Positions 44,101 to 58,117 are shown, counted from the stretch's first letter. The stretch: DNA of 64,000 nt from Chrysopilus asiliformis (GCA_964034945.1 OZ035961.1:91152491-91216490), one strand, 5' to 3'. Numbers and translations: made by a program. The notes: generated by a model from the letters alone, not told the origin.

Positions 44101-46045
44101 TAGAAAGGATTGTAGCCCAAGTAACCAAGATCAGCAACTATGATCGTTATTTAAGTTTATTACTGGGAATTACTTAGTCTATCAACTCGTAGTTTCTCCA
44201 ATCGGTCTTCAAAATATAATCGTAATTCATTTTTTGTTATCTTCCTGGGCAATTAAATAAAGTCGTTTGAGTGTTGAAAGGGTCATTTCTAAAACGGTTT
44301 GAATGCGTGGGTGGCAGAACATCACAATTTACTATCGTCTGTTTTATCTGTCGGAAGTCCAGATAATTACAATCCACGTGATAAATGAAAGCGTAGTGTT
44401 GAAAACTCTCTATTTATGTAAACAAGCAGTTTGATTAATTAAAATTATTACCAAAAATGGTCGAATTTTCATAATTTCCACGATGAGCTCATCATCAGAT
44501 ACAGTGGCAGGTACGACGAGTGTTTCGGTTTACTTTTCCAAGTGGAAATAAATCAGACTGTAGTATTTGTGGTCTTTGACTTTTAGCCTCTGGACCAGAT
44601 ATATAATTTTCTTGATAATATTATTATATCATAGAATTGACAAGAACTATATTTAACTGGTCTTTCACAAAGAATTATCTTGGTTAGAAAATCTTGATGA
44701 AGATCTCAATGCCTAACTATGGGCAATAACGCCTTTTTGTGTGGATAATTTTTATTCCACGAATTAATTTCTTTATTTTTCTTGTATCAACGAAACAAGC
44801 TAACAACGATACGCTCTTATCATGCGATAGTTTTATGTCTGTCTATCCATCAAAAGATATCCATTCATCCACCTATCCATCTATTCACCTATCCATCCAT
44901 CAGACTTCCCTATAGTTTGCTGTCTATTACTGAAGTTTTGTGCCCAACTATGCTATTTGTAGTATACGCTCGTATCATTGCTTTCCCATAAAAAAACTTG
45001 GTTTTCAACTTCCATCCTACCAACCGAATTCCATCTTTCACAGTATTCCAGCAAATTGTCTTAAAGATTCACGTTTGTCTTAAGGTGCTACCGTGTAATT
45101 ATTACCAATTATGCTGTTTTTTCATAATTCTATTTGGATAATTTTTCCATCTTTGTTATACCATTTTCCACTAACAATCATAGAAGTTTTGGTTTTAAAA
45201 ATATCTCTTGCTCCATAATTCGTCTAATAAATGAAATATACACGCTTATCATTTTTTTTTTCTTTTTTTTTTGAGGTCTCATCAATTTTTTTTATCGTCT
45301 AATTGCAAGTTGTGCCTCGAATTCAGCAAAATTAGCTGAGAATTTCGAACGATTTTCAAGTCGGAGTCTACTATCAATTTTAGAATGTGAATATAAATAA
45401 CTCCAAAAGATATCATTATTATTTGAGTTTTTAGAGAAAAAAATTATGGCACTTCCCATTTGTGTTCGCAATTAGCAAACAATTGAATCCAGAACGATTA
45501 GACAGCAAAAATTTCTGAATAACTTGCAAGAACCATGAAAAAGTTTTTATATTTAATTTTAAATCGTGTTAAAAAAAAGTGTTTTTCTGTCTTTTTGTGA
45601 CTCTGCAGGTAAGCATTAGCCTCAGGTGTTTAAAATTCTTTAAATTGATGTTCTCATTTCATTCTTTTTTTTTTGGTATTTCGATCATACTGTGTGATCG
45701 TGATCAACATCTTTGCATTTAATATTATGATCTTATTAGCCCAACATTTAGCAGATGTATATCACTAACAAACACTTGTAAGTAACAAATTAGAATGTTG
45801 AGAATTAAAAAAGCAAGTGAGAGATTTTTTTGTGATAAAAAAAAATATTTTCTTGGCATCGTTGTAGAAGTTTTAGGGAAATTGTTTTCGTGAATTTTCT
45901 GTTATCTTTGCTCATTTAGATTGCCAATTTATTCCCTTTTTTGAGAGACTCTAACCAGGTTTTATATCTGTCAACCTTATGTCTAGAAGAAAACGAGGAG
46001 CTTCCAATAACATTTGCCCACTGTACAAGAAGACGGGATTTTTCG
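44101..46045. other. Intergenic, no gene seen; ATCC microsatellite
   Basis: AT-rich DNA with short frames only. An imperfect (ATCC)n tract covers about 44838-44905. A lone CCCAAGTAACCAAGATCAGC at 44115 resembles the end of the MITE at 42527. Confidence 0.45.
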
Positions 46046-46470
46046 GCACTGAAAAGTAAGGCAGTAATAAATTCCGCTCAATTCGTGAAAAAAAGGTCGA
46101 GGGAGGGGGAGAAAAATGGTCGATGGTGGGGGGGGCGGGGGCTCTGAAAATCCTAAAGTTAGCGTAACGTGTTTTTTGAACGGTTCCTTAAGGCAGTAAT
46201 AAATTTCCTTAAAAATAAAAATTCCTTAAAATTTTTTTCACGATTTGTGTGGAGTTTATCACTGCCTTATTTTTAAGGAGGCAGTAATAAATTTCCTTAA
46301 AAATAAGGCAGTGATAAACTCCACACAAATCGTGAAAAAACGGTCGTGGGAGGGGGAGAAAAATGGTCGTGGGAGGGGGAGAAAAATTGTCGAGGGGGGG
46401 GGGGGAGGTGGTGGGCTCTGAAAATCCTAAAGTTGACGTAACGTGTTTTTTGAACGGTTCCTTAGGTACT
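46046..46470. repeat. Local duplication with a long hairpin between copies
   Basis: A block running from AGGCAGTAATAAATTCC... to ...CGTAACGTGTTTTTTGAACG occurs at about 46052-46191 and again at 46306-46464. Between them, arms 46234-46279 and 46294-46339 form a ~46-bp hairpin (GATTTGTGTGGAGTTTATCA and complement). The second copy also has an extra AATGGTCGTGGGAGGGGGAG unit and longer G runs. Confidence 0.85.
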
Positions 46471-46601
46471 GTACACAAAATACGTGGCGCCAATTTTCGG
46501 CCTATCGAACCGCTCCTCCACTCCCCTTCCACAAGTTTTTTTGCGATTTTTTTGTATCATCAGAACCATCCCTAAAAATGTGACGTATGTTATGGACAGT
46601 T
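46467..46601. mobile_element. 'GTCCATAAA-TACGTCA' MITE-like repeat
   Basis: TACTGTACACAAAATACGTG and the complement of ACTGTCCATAACATACGTCA are diverged inverted ends enclosing ~95 bp. Confidence 0.65.
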
Positions 46602-46764
46602 TCTAACGAACTTTTTTTCAATTTTTTTTATCTCTTGTTATGTATATTATGATTTTTTTCGCAATCCAGTAATTTTTGACACCCTTTCCAAACGTAAGAA
46701 AAGATTTTGATTTTTTGAACATGATTTGCACACGAAGAAGCTTTTTATTTAATTTTATGAAAAC

Positions 46765-46980
46765 GTTTTGCGCCAAGTTACCAGATTATGCCTATTTCGA
46801 CACCCAAGTAACCGTTTCGATTTTAACAACTTAAGAATGTTTTGCGCCAAGTTACCAGATTATGCCTATTTCGACACCCAAGTAACCAAATTTGTTTCGA
46901 TTTTAACAACTTAAGAATGTTTTGCGCCAAGTTACCAGATTATGCCTATTTCGACACCCAAGTAACCAAATTTGTTTCCA
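46765..46980. repeat. Tandem repeat, three units of 74-80 bp
   Basis: Units start at 46765, 46839 and 46919 with GTTTTGCGCCAAGTTACCAG. The second and third have a 6-7 bp insertion (AAATTTG) after CACCCAAGTAACC. The third is incomplete. TTTCGATTTTAACAACTTAA from the unit recurs alone at 48197. Confidence 0.92.
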
Positions 46981-48358
46981 CCTCATTCCGATAAGTCTTT
47001 TTGTGAATAAAAATATTTTCGAAATTGAGAAAAAAATTCAATTTCAGTGAATTGGACAAACGTCGTACAGGAAAAAATATTAGACAAGATGGAGTCCACC
47101 TTATTTGTAAAAAATTACCGAATTACACCCATTTCGATCTCCTAAAAGACTGAAATTTATGCTCATTTTATTTTCACTTGGAAAATGCTTAAAATATTCC
47201 TATTTCCTTCATAAAATTACAAATTTATGTTCATTTCGAATACTCTCCCAATTATGACCATTTTAACACCTGAAAGTCTAATTCAATACGAAAAATGTCT
47301 GAAAATATTTTTTATGTGCCTTTTTTAATCGTATTTGGGTTATCCAGATTTTTTTGGTGAAACGACACAAGATAATACTGTCTGTCCTTCGTTACAAATT
47401 CATCAAAATTTGATTATCGCTAATGAGACAACCTAATATAATAACACCACATTTCAAGATTTTTAACACTTCTTCCATATTGAGTACATCCAAATAACTG
47501 AAGCTGAAAAAACTGGGTCAAAGTTAATGAAATTTTAAAATCTTCATTATTAACACATTCTCAAAATGTGTGATTTAAATATTCGTAATAATGTGACATG
47601 GAATTAAGACATTTTAAATAAAATCGCACCTATTTTAAGGTCCATATATAAACATGATATCGTATATTAAATTAGATTAGATCTTTGCTTTTTTGTATGA
47701 ATTAAACGTGACCGAATTGACGCCTTACATAATTTACACATGAATTGACAAATAAAATCATAAATGGAAGTGTCGACCAAACCATTTTTTTAATACTCAA
47801 CTTTAAATTAACCACATGAATAAAAAATTTGATAATTTCAACGCTTCGAAGGCTTTTTTTGGAGTTTTATGAAATTTAATAATTTGTGTGTGCTATTTTT
47901 GTAATTTTATTATTATTAATTAGTAATTTGTTTGAAGAAATTAAGACTTAAAGTGGGTGAGTGGAAATGTAATGGCTTTCATTTAAAATTTTTGACTTTT
48001 ATAACTTTTCCAAGTCTTTTCCATTATTTTTTACATGTTTTCCAAATGATTTTTCATGTAATAAATACAAAAAAAAACTGTTATCAGATCACTGGAAATT
48101 AATCCCCCTATTCAGGATTACAACAGCTAAGAGATCTCATCACTCTTAACTTTAGAATTTTAATAGAAATGGTATTCTGGATCAGAGACTTGTGTGAGTT
48201 TCGATTTTAACAACTTAAGATACCAACCATAGTTGATATATCTGGCAATGCCGTAACCATAAACGTAAAATTCGACATTTTTTGTCATTTGGTTTTATCC
48301 GGAATTAATAAAGTTTTCCAAAACGATGGAAATTGTCGAAGAAATTGTATAACAAGGG

Positions 48359-49084
48359 CAACGATTCTCAACCTGTGGGGCCCCGCGAAACCAGCGCGAA
48401 ACCAACGGTACTACAACGCTCTGAACTGTCACGCAGTGCAAAATTCTAGCGGCAAAACACAATGGCAGCTCGTGAAGTAGTAGAAGTGACATAATATAAA
48501 GTGGTATAAACTTGGAAAAATTACAAAAATGGATAATTTTGAAGCGATAATTTGCTTTGTTGGTCTTTATCTTTGTTATTTGCACTAAGGCTATCAATTT
48601 TTCCTCGAACGACATTTTTCCAACCTCACTTTATGAACTGTCAACGCAGAATTCTGCGGCAAAGTTAGAAGTTTGCAAACTTTTGCGTTGCGGTTACGTT
48701 GTAGCTGCGTTCTATACGTTCACTGTGCTCACTTCAAACAATTTGTGGGAACCAAACAGTTTCTGCGCCAGTTTCGCGTCGGTTTCGCGTTCATTGTGAT
48801 TTCAGGGGTAAAACAACTTCTCGCGAAACCGCAAAAATTACGCAAGAGCAATAAAAAGGCACCGGATTCTTGTTTTGTCAACGCTGAGGATCGGTGTTGC
48901 CAAATGTCAATAAATTACTGTTTTCTTGGTAATTTGTGTTTAAAATTGGGGTAGTAGTGTAGGTTTAGCGCCAAAATACTCAAATTACGTTATTATTGTA
49001 TACATTTTATTGTATGCAGGGGGGGCGCGATGACAATTTTGATTGAAAATTGGGCCGCGAATACTGAAAGGTTGAGAAACGCTG
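48359..49084. mobile_element. Non-autonomous hAT element with 8-bp target duplication
   Basis: The 726-bp element has ends CAACGATTCTCAACC and the complement of CAGCGTTTCTCAACC. A perfect AACAAGGG flanks both sides (48351-48358, 49085-49092). The end sequence and 8-bp TSD are classic hAT. Two interior open frames (48557-48799, 48673-48954) overlap and show no transposase motif. Confidence 0.92.
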
Positions 49085-49092
49085 AACAAGGG

Positions 49093-51079
49093 CATTTAGA
49101 ATCTTAGAAAATATGAAAATGGTTTCATTTATGTGAAGAATGGATTTTCACTCAATTCAGACCGCTTGAAATGAAAACGATGCAAAATATCAATTGTGAT
49201 CAACACAAATCTTTCCTCTGCAATATTTGTATTTGGAAAAATACGTAAAATTAATGTTTTTTTTTCAGACAAGTTGAGAAACGTCAATCTTTTCTCAGGG
49301 GGTACATTATAAGAATTCCAAATCCGGATTATCTCAACATAACCGAAATTAGTAGGTGCCTATATTTTCTTAACACAATTTCTAATTGTGTGAAAAATAC
49401 ATTTTTGGAAGGAAAATTCTGAAAAATAATCCTGATTTATTATAGTAAATATTTTCAGATTTCATGGAAACAAAACCAGCGATGGCGTTGTTTTTGTTTG
49501 CATTTATTTACAATTTAACAAAAAAAATATTCATCTGCATTGATAAATTCTAAGATATACAAAAGTTGTAATAATTTCATATTCGAATCAAAACAAATGC
49601 TTTTTTATATTTTAATGAATGCCGCTCTCACATACAGATTTATTATTCACTGTACGGGAAAAAAACCCACCCAAAAATTCCTTAATCTTAATCTTAAGAT
49701 TTCGTGATTCGCTTGTGAGGTAATTTAAATTTAAACGATATCATCTGCGGTCGAAGGGCTCCACTTCTATTGCATATAAAATTAACAAATGCGAAGAAAC
49801 TCATCAGAGTTGGTTAAAAAATCTAGAAAAAAATCTTAATAACAATTTATAGCCATGTACAGTTTCGTTAACGATCAGTCTTTTGTATAACAATAAGAGG
49901 CAGTTCCGAAGCCATAACTTAAGTCATCTTCTCGACATTTTCATTCGGCGAAAGACATTTAAACAATAAAAAGTTAATAATTTTAATTCAGAATTACCAT
50001 ATTTAAGTAACAGCTCATATAGAAGGCTGAGGTGAAAATTGGGTATATTTGGGGGAAGAATCTGTTCTGTTTGTCTGCGCGCCGAAGAAGATCCCATTAA
50101 GAAAATTCATTCGTCAGGCTTTTGGTCTAATGTTAGTCTACGAGATTGTCTTCTTATTTCTTACCATTGATAGGGACATTGCTATGATTCTTCTTTTTTC
50201 TTAGAAGATTTGTTTTTTGTGCCATTCCTAGCTGATTCGGTGTAATTTTCAAGTCGCTTAGCACCAAGCCGTAATGCGATGATCTTTCCCGATAAGCAGG
50301 TGAATAGAGTCGACCGTTTTCATGTCTTCTTCCCACCTGCATTTCAGGTTGATTTGACAATTTGTAATGGTTTTGGCCAGACATAAAAATTATAAAACGA
50401 GATACAAAATATAGATACAAAATCGGAAACATTTGAATCGTTTGCAGTTAAAAAAAATGGAATTGTGGACTTTTTTGGCTACTGAAGATTTATTTAATAA
50501 TTTTTTAGTCAAATTAGTAGGTATTTGCAAACACTTCTCCTCAATGTAGTCTCGATGCGAAGGGGGGGATTTGTAAATACAGTCGAATCTTGATCAGTGG
50601 AAGTTGATGGGGCAAACGGGTCATCGATATGGTCACCATTTTTTTTTGTGATAGCGGAACAAGAGGGAGGGGTTGGGGGAGGGTGACTGAAAGAATCTTG
50701 AACAAAACAACCAAAATTTAATAGAAAACAAATCTTTTTTTGGACGACCAGCAAAGAAAAACAATTGAGAAATAAGCGCCGCAGGCGAAATTTTTAAACA
50801 GAATGCGGTGCTTAGATATGAATCAATAGCTGCAAACGAAAATTAACTTAGTTTTTCACAGTCTTTATACTCAATGAATAGTGGCAACGGAAATGTAAAA
50901 ACACCAATAGAGACAAAAGCTCTTTTAAGCGATATGCGTCAATTGTAGAAAAACGTTGCAAAAATACGCCGCTGGCGAAAAAACATGTAATTATCAACAA
51001 CTCCCGAAGCAAGTGGAGTATTTTTCGCAAATCTAGTGATCTTTTTTTCTAGTGTTTAATAAATTTTAACACTAAATTG
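49093..51079. other. Intergenic, no gene seen
   Basis: AT-rich with short frames. CGCCGCAGGCGAAA (50778-50790) and CGCCGCTGGCGAAA (50967-50980) mark a decayed transposon. AGGGAGGGGTTGGGGGAGGG near 50662 resembles the G-rich block of that family. Confidence 0.4.
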
Positions 51080-51687
51080 AAACATAACAAAAGCTATAAT
51101 TGCCAATCTGGCAATCATTGGACACCCGTATGGTGATATTCGGTATGGTGATCAAAATTCGAACAGTTGTACTTTGAAGTCAAACTTTCCAATAAGATTT
51201 TTTAAAATTTATTCCAATCGGATTTTGATGTATGGGAGTTTTATGTAGAATCATATCCTAAATAACTTTTGTTCTTGTTTTTTTTTTTTTTTTGATAAGA
51301 TGCACCGTTTTTGAGATATTCGCAAGAAACGTTTTCGTTCGTATGGGGGGTACCCCCCCTAATGGTCCATTTTTGCCCATTAACGAACTTAGCCTCGCAT
51401 TTTACGAAAAACGGATCTGCGCAAAATTTCAAGTCTCTAGCTCAATCCGTGCGCCCGCAATTCGCGCCACAGGCAGACGGACATACAGACGGACAGACAG
51501 ACAGACAGACGGACAGACAGACGGACAGACAGACGGACTGACAGACAGACGGACGGACATGCAGAAATTAATTATTTTTATCATTCTAAACACACTGGTG
51601 TAATTCATTTTTATGTGTGATGACGGGATCTTGGCGTTACAAACGGTAAGGCAAAAACCCTTTGGTTTCCCCATACGGGTATAAAAA
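51080..51687 (-). mobile_element. GTCC-family repeat, copy D (complete ends)
   Basis: Read on the minus strand it starts TTTTTATACCCGTATGG (51687) and ends GGCAATTATAGCTTTTGTTA then TGTTT (51080). The tandem GGAC/AGAC tract covers 51476-51560. All internal landmarks are in family order. 608 bp. Confidence 0.88.
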
Positions 51688-51689
51688 TC

Positions 51690-54600
51690 CGAGACAAAAG
51701 CTTAGTTTCTGGGACGTCGGGACAGCATTCCTAAATCCGTGACGATCCCGACCATTACGGCACGTATGTTCACCGTAATTATCCAGGATTTCGAGAGATC
51801 AAGGCTCATTTTGCACTTTGAATTTTCATTGTATTCGAGTTATTGAGAATCGACTGATCGAAATTCCTCTATAATTTAACCCTCTAACCGGAATATTTCC
51901 GAAAACAATTCACCGAAATATGACTTTCAACTTGCGACAGACCGTAACCAAGACAACGTACAGGGCTAAATTTTTTCCAGCGTGTAAAGCGATAACTTAC
52001 AAAAGTCAGTGTAACACGTTCCGGCGATTAAAATTGTTACCCGTTATAAACAAACGAATTCCCTGAAGCCCGCCTTTTGTCGGACATTCCGGCTAGAGGG
52101 TTAATAAACCATGTTTTTAGTATCCTGACCAGCTTTTGATTCGAATGGCAGGAAAAATTCTCTTTAGCGGCTTTCTAAAAAATGCGTCACGGTAATTTAA
52201 AACACCCAAACCTTCCCCTTTGATAAACTTACTCACGAGTTTTTAAATGGGATCTCTTACCATAATCACACTACCTCATGCCCCCTCCGCTATAAATGTA
52301 TGACAAATTTTATGGCTAGCCTCTTATCACCGCAAAAATTGAACTTTTCCAATCATATTGCACCAACGCCTTATTAATAGTCACCAATCCGCAATTTAAG
52401 TGTTTAGAAAATTTGAGGGTGCAGTGGTTTAATTTTTTTCCAAAATTAGGGGCGGTTTAAACATTTTTGGGTGGTGATTTATTCTTTTCATCTTAAAATA
52501 TAATTTCGCATCTGAAGAAACTAAAAAAAAATCTTGTCCTGACCTCGTCTTAAACTAAAGCAAAAGTTTTAAGCTAAAATCGCCAATTTAGAAATTTTCT
52601 GCGCTATCGCACCTACAGTTTCGATTGATATCTTAAGCACCGTAGGCAAATTACACAACCATTACTCGATATAAAAACAATCATTAAACAAATCGCTTAA
52701 ATTACTGTTTTTATTGAGCAACTAACAACCATATTTAACTCTTCCTACTCATTTATATTCAAAGTAATGGAACCACAATTAACTTACAGTCTAACGACAT
52801 TTATCGCAACCTCACGACGATGACAAAATGCACTTCGAATTGATGGCATTTATAACAAGGAGTGTTCCAATCGATCAACCTTGAAAGCATTGCACATGAC
52901 AAATTTCCCAAACCGAGTGGGGAAAGTAAAATCAGGGGAGGTTTGTGAAAAAAATAAAAATCCTTCAGAAAACGCAATCGCAATCGTCGCCCCCAAAAAA
53001 ACAAATCACGGACAATTCTACAAGACAAATCACTTCCATTACCCATCCATCCCCAAGTTGAGTGACAAAAAAAACTTCTGCCTATAGAGGTCTGTATTTC
53101 ATATCGAAACGATTTTTACTGAAAAAGTGGGGAGTTTTGGGGGTTACCGGAGAAGTTTTGCCCCCTTAACATTTTTCCCTATTTATCCTGGCTGGCAAGT
53201 TAAAATATCGATGCCACCCACCCTTCCATATATCAAACGCTTAATGTCGAGCCACACAAACATCATTTCGCTTATCGGGGTCTATTTATAAACCGTACAG
53301 CCCCAGTGAGAATTTTTTCCTTTCGAATTCGATCCCATGACACAAAAAAAAACACTTTTTAGACTCAACATTACTTGCACCTGTAGTTGGTTGTCAGTTA
53401 AAGTTTATTTAATGTCCTATATGAGTGTTAAATGGATATCCCTGAAAAGGATTAATTTCACACTCGTTGTAACTCACTTAAACCGTCCCGCGTTGCCTCT
53501 GAAACCTCCTATCGGCCGTCATAGGCCCCAAATTACCACCCCATGCTTTACAACTTACAATCGAGACGGGGGGTTTGTTTTCCTTCTTCGTTTTAATGAT
53601 TTGAATTTAAATCACATAAAACACCTTTATCTGATTTTTTCGCATAACATAGTGAAGATACTTTTAACTTCTTATGCATAGGAGCCAACAACAACCGACA
53701 TATCCTCTGACGCTGTGTGTTTTTTATACCTTGCAAACTTGTATCGCGTTACAACGTCAGGTGATGCCGTCGTCTTGTATCTATGGATATCACGGCATCA
53801 GGTACAGATACTCGCTGTATAAGTGAACAAATAAAAAGTAATTGCAGGAAGATAAATGCGCAGACGTTCTGCCATATCGAACCTAGGTCAGGGACATTTC
53901 AAATAAATCACAGATGAAAGGTGAATAAAAAGTGCGAAAACTTTTCCGACGATTTAAAGTCACTCGCTAAACGTTGAGCATTTAACGAAATTAAATCGTT
54001 TAGATGGTTTCGAATTCACTTTTCGCATATAACATTTGAATGGGAAAACGTTTTGAAATTGTCTTGCTCAATATAGAAAGCGTGGATTCAACCAAGATCT
54101 GTTTTAATTTTTTTTCGATCTCACGCAATGTCTGAAAAGAGAATCGTGACATTTTTCACCATAATTGTAGTTAGCCAGGGAAATCACGGTAATTTACCAC
54201 ACTTTTTGTGCGGTGAAGAGATATAAATTTTATTAGTGAATTATGAAGAGATGGTAAAGTTTCCAGGTGTTAAATCACTAAAAAAATTTGAGACATTTAT
54301 CTTAGAGGTTGGAATTATTGCATTTTTATCCAAAGTTTTGAAGAGTGTTTTGAACGAAAGTTGGGTTAAAATTAAAAACTTTTAAATCCTGTGAAAATTA
54401 AAAAAAAGACTTTTCTAATACCAACCCAAAAATAAATTTTTCATTAAAAATTAAAAAAAAAACTGAGAAGTTGTTAATGCTTCGAAATAAATCCAAAATT
54501 ATTCGAAAAGGCAAATGCATTCGCAGACAAAGGGAAAGATATTTCGGTGAGCTGACAAACAGTAATTTAGGAAAGTAATTTGAGAGTGTTTGAAAAATGT

Positions 54601-57330
54601 TTTCCCGGCGAAATATCCGGAGCAAAAATTTTCACGAATTGAAACCTTATCAATTAAAGGTAAAAATGTAAGAAGTGAAAAAAAAAACATGCAAATCGAA
54701 AACTGTTTTCCAAATCGACTTTCTTTATCCCGGAAAATCCACTTAATTTCACAGTTCATGGTAATTTTTCCGTGAGAAATGAATTTTTGCTAGTTACGGA
54801 TCCATAAATCTAATACCAACCCAAAAATAAAGAGTTATGGTTTCATAGAATCAACTGAGCATAACGTGAAAACCGCATAAAAGGTAAACATAAATCACGT
54901 CAAGTTTAAATATTTACCGCCTGTTAAATTGCTATTCAAGATGATAGGATTCTTATTGACAAAACCATTAAAATCTCCATCAAATCGTTGGCTTCTTGAC
55001 AAACTTTTCACATCCGCATATCAGTACAAGTTGAAGAAATATTGGTAAATAAAATTAACCGATTTGATCGAAATTCCACAGAAAATGTAGAGCAGAAAGT
55101 GTCAGATTTTTTAACATACCTATAGTAGAGAAATTTCAGTGACCATCACTAATATCCAAACATTTCAGAGCAACCTGAAAACTTCTTCCAGTTTTTTTCA
55201 GTTTCTTCTAATTTCTCTGGTTTTGTGTACAAAATCGTATAAAGCAAAAGCATTTAATTCGCGGTTTTCTTCATGGTTAACGAAAGTTTTGTTTCTTCTT
55301 AACATGAAAACATAAAAGTTTTTCAAGAGTTTGGCAATTTTCCCTTTCATTGATGTGAAATAAAGTTGAATGGTCAGCATGAAGTTTCAAAACATTGAAA
55401 CCATAATAGAAATATCTACAACGATTTAATAACAATACAAAGCGGAATTGCAAAAAAAAATCACGTGTGCTTAATTAAAGGCATATTAAAACAAAAATGA
55501 TCTAATCATCGGCAAAGTATGAAGAAAAATCTTCCAAGATGAGATTTCAGAAACGAATTGTAAGCATTTGGGTCGGATGAATATTATTCAACATAAAACC
55601 AACATAATATCCAACATATCTAGTATAAAACATACACGTACAACCGAACATTGATTTGCTTTCATTAAAATCCCAAAGTTGAAAGGCCCTTTTCATCGCA
55701 TAGAGCGACTTTTTGATGGGCTGGAAGGCAATGCCGTCCGTCCGATTTTATGTCCGCCAGAGCACATATGAATAGGAATCTTAATTTCAATGGCATAAAC
55801 ATAAGAAAGTGATGTAGTAAAAGCTATCCTCATTCAAGTCAAACAGTCTTTCTTCAAAAACACATATAGAAGAGCTAAAACCCACAAAACTATTAAGTTT
55901 CGGGCTATGCCGTTATTTCTGTGATCAAAAACTTTAGCCCAGCTCTCATCATCATATAATCTTCACCATAGTTGAAACATGGAGAACTTTTTTTTTTTGT
56001 CCATGAAACTAAAGAACTTTTCCTATATGAAGTCAAATCTTTGAAATGGCATAAAGTTTGCATTATGTTTAAGAAGCCTAAAGCCTTTTTGGCCAAGAAA
56101 TGGATGAGGTCGATGTAAGAAAGCGATATGAAGCCAGCAGCCGCAGTCAAAAGTGAATGAAGATTCCTCCCTCTATTTTTTTTTGTCTACGGGGCATCTA
56201 GAATATCTATAGATATTTATCTAAATATGAATCTGTATCTTCTTATGCGCTGCTCTGTTGATATCTGCACAACATAAGAAAATAGCATAGTCGACCCGGG
56301 CCTCAGCAAGCCTCAACATTGGCATAAGTCGAAATTGGGAACATGACCATTTCGTTTACGACTATTGCCCTGGTTATGTTGGTCATTGTTGGCCTTTTGC
56401 TGATAGTTGGGGCCTGGCCAAATAGAAGCTCCAGTCCATGTTCCGGTTTCCCTCACCCCTCGCTTGGAACGATATTACCTTCAAACGGGCGATGAGATGA
56501 CTTTGTACGCATCGCAGCAAGTATTTTCAAGTCATTTTTATTACACAGACGAGTCGGTAGTTGGTAAGATTCAACTAGAAACTATGCCATTTATGGTCAT
56601 TTTATGAACTCATTGGCCGACTTATTAAACAAGAATAAACAGAGTACGTGAAGAACTCCTAATTATTGACCTGAAAAGGGATGTAACTGAAATAAGTGCG
56701 CTACGACCAGTCATTTTAGTCAGCTGGTTAATTCAGATCAAAGAAGAAAGTCAAAGAAGAGAATTTTCGAGATGCCGAAAAAAAAACTTCATCATCCGGA
56801 AGAAAATTCAATCGTCCATAAAATTTATTGAAGTTATCCGAGAGTTTTAATAAAAATGAAAACCTGACGTTCGAATGTCAAATTTCGATCGTCAGTCAAT
56901 CAACCAAACGATTATTACTTTTGTTTGTCATTAACGATCGTCAAAATTAATTTATGTTGACACAAGAATAGAAAGAAGCCATGATCTAAATTTTAAGGTC
57001 TTGACTACTTTTAACATAAATTTAAAAAAAAAACATCAAAATCAAATCTCAGTGTCGTTTTTATCAGAAAATCTTTTTACAAAATAAATTCCGGTTCCGG
57101 TTATAATTTCTATTAAATTCTGAATGCGAAGTTATGAAACAACCTTCAGTTCTGATTATCAAAATGATTAACAACACAGAAGAGACCGCCAAACATCAAC
57201 ATACGTATAGTTCCCACAGAGGATTAATTTTGTAAGTTTTCGAATGCGTTTAGTGGAAAACAGTCCATTAAATACGCCACGTTAATTTATGTCCTCTCAG
57301 ACGACTCTCCCTGCATCGTCACGCTGTTTC
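51690..57330. other. Intergenic, no gene seen
   Basis: About 5.6 kb of AT-rich DNA without recognised coding or transposon ends. A 23-bp direct repeat (TCTAATACCAACCCAAAAAT...) occurs at 54414-54436 and 54809-54831. Confidence 0.45.
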
Positions 57331-57334
57331 GTAG

Positions 57335-58117
57335 TTTTTATACCCGTATGGTAAAACCAGAGGGTATATTAACTTTGCCTTACCATTTGTAACGCCAAGA
57401 TCCCGTCATCACACACAAAAATGAATTACACCAGTGTGTTTAGAATGATAAAAATAACTAATTTTTGCCGTCCGTCCGTCCGTTCGTCTGTCCTTCCGTC
57501 CGTTTGTCTGTCCGTCTGTCCGTCTGTTTGTCCGTCTGTCTGTCCGTCCGTCTGTCCGTCTGTCCGTCCGTCTGTCCGTCTGTCCGTCTGTCCGTCTGTC
57601 CGTCTGTCCGTCTGTCCGTCTGTCCGTCTGTCCGTCTGTCCGTCCGTCTGTCCGTCTGTCCGTCTGTCCGTCTGTCCGTCCGTCTGTCCGTCTGTCCGTC
57701 CGTCCATCTGTGGCGCGGATTGCGGGCGCACGGATTGCGGGCGCACGGATTGAGCTAGAGACTTGAAATTTTACACAGATTCGTTTTTCGTAAAAAGCAA
57801 GGCTAAGTTCGTTAATGGAAAAAAATGGACCATTAGGGGGGGTGGGGGGGGGGGGGGGGGGTATGGTGGGGGGTACCCCCCATACTAACGGAAACGTTTC
57901 TTGCGAATATCCCAAAAACGGTGCATTTTATCAAAAAGTGCAAGAACAAAAGTTATTTAGGATATGATTCTACATAAGACTCCCATACATCAAAATCCGA
58001 TTGGAATAAATTTTAAAAAATCTTATTGAAAAGTTTGACTTCAAAGTGGAATTTTTATACAACTATTCGCCGTTCACTTAAACTTCGAACAATGCCATAT
58101 CACCATACGTTATGTTT
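57335..58117 (+). mobile_element. GTCC-family repeat, copy E, expanded tract
   Basis: The 5' end TTTTTATACCCGTATGG is intact. The GTCC/GTCT tract is expanded to about 240 bp (57470-57710), and the following GCGGATTGCGGGCGCACG unit is duplicated. A G run (57836-57862) follows. The 3' side reaches CATATCACCATACG, then jumps to TTATGTTT, so the terminal hairpin segment (about 36 bp) is deleted. Confidence 0.88.

Noticed and set aside
48557..48954. Two overlapping frames inside the hAT element, considered as transposase remnants
   Set aside because: No hAT transposase motif; they overlap in different frames and are short.
57409..57915. Open frames of 100-168 codons rich in Thr-Asp-Gly-Gln-Arg or Ser-Val-Cys-Pro repeats, on both strands
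   Set aside because: They are simply the GTCC/GTCT tandem tract read in different frames. The same artefact occurs at 7411-7719, 51292-51603 and 59815-60078.
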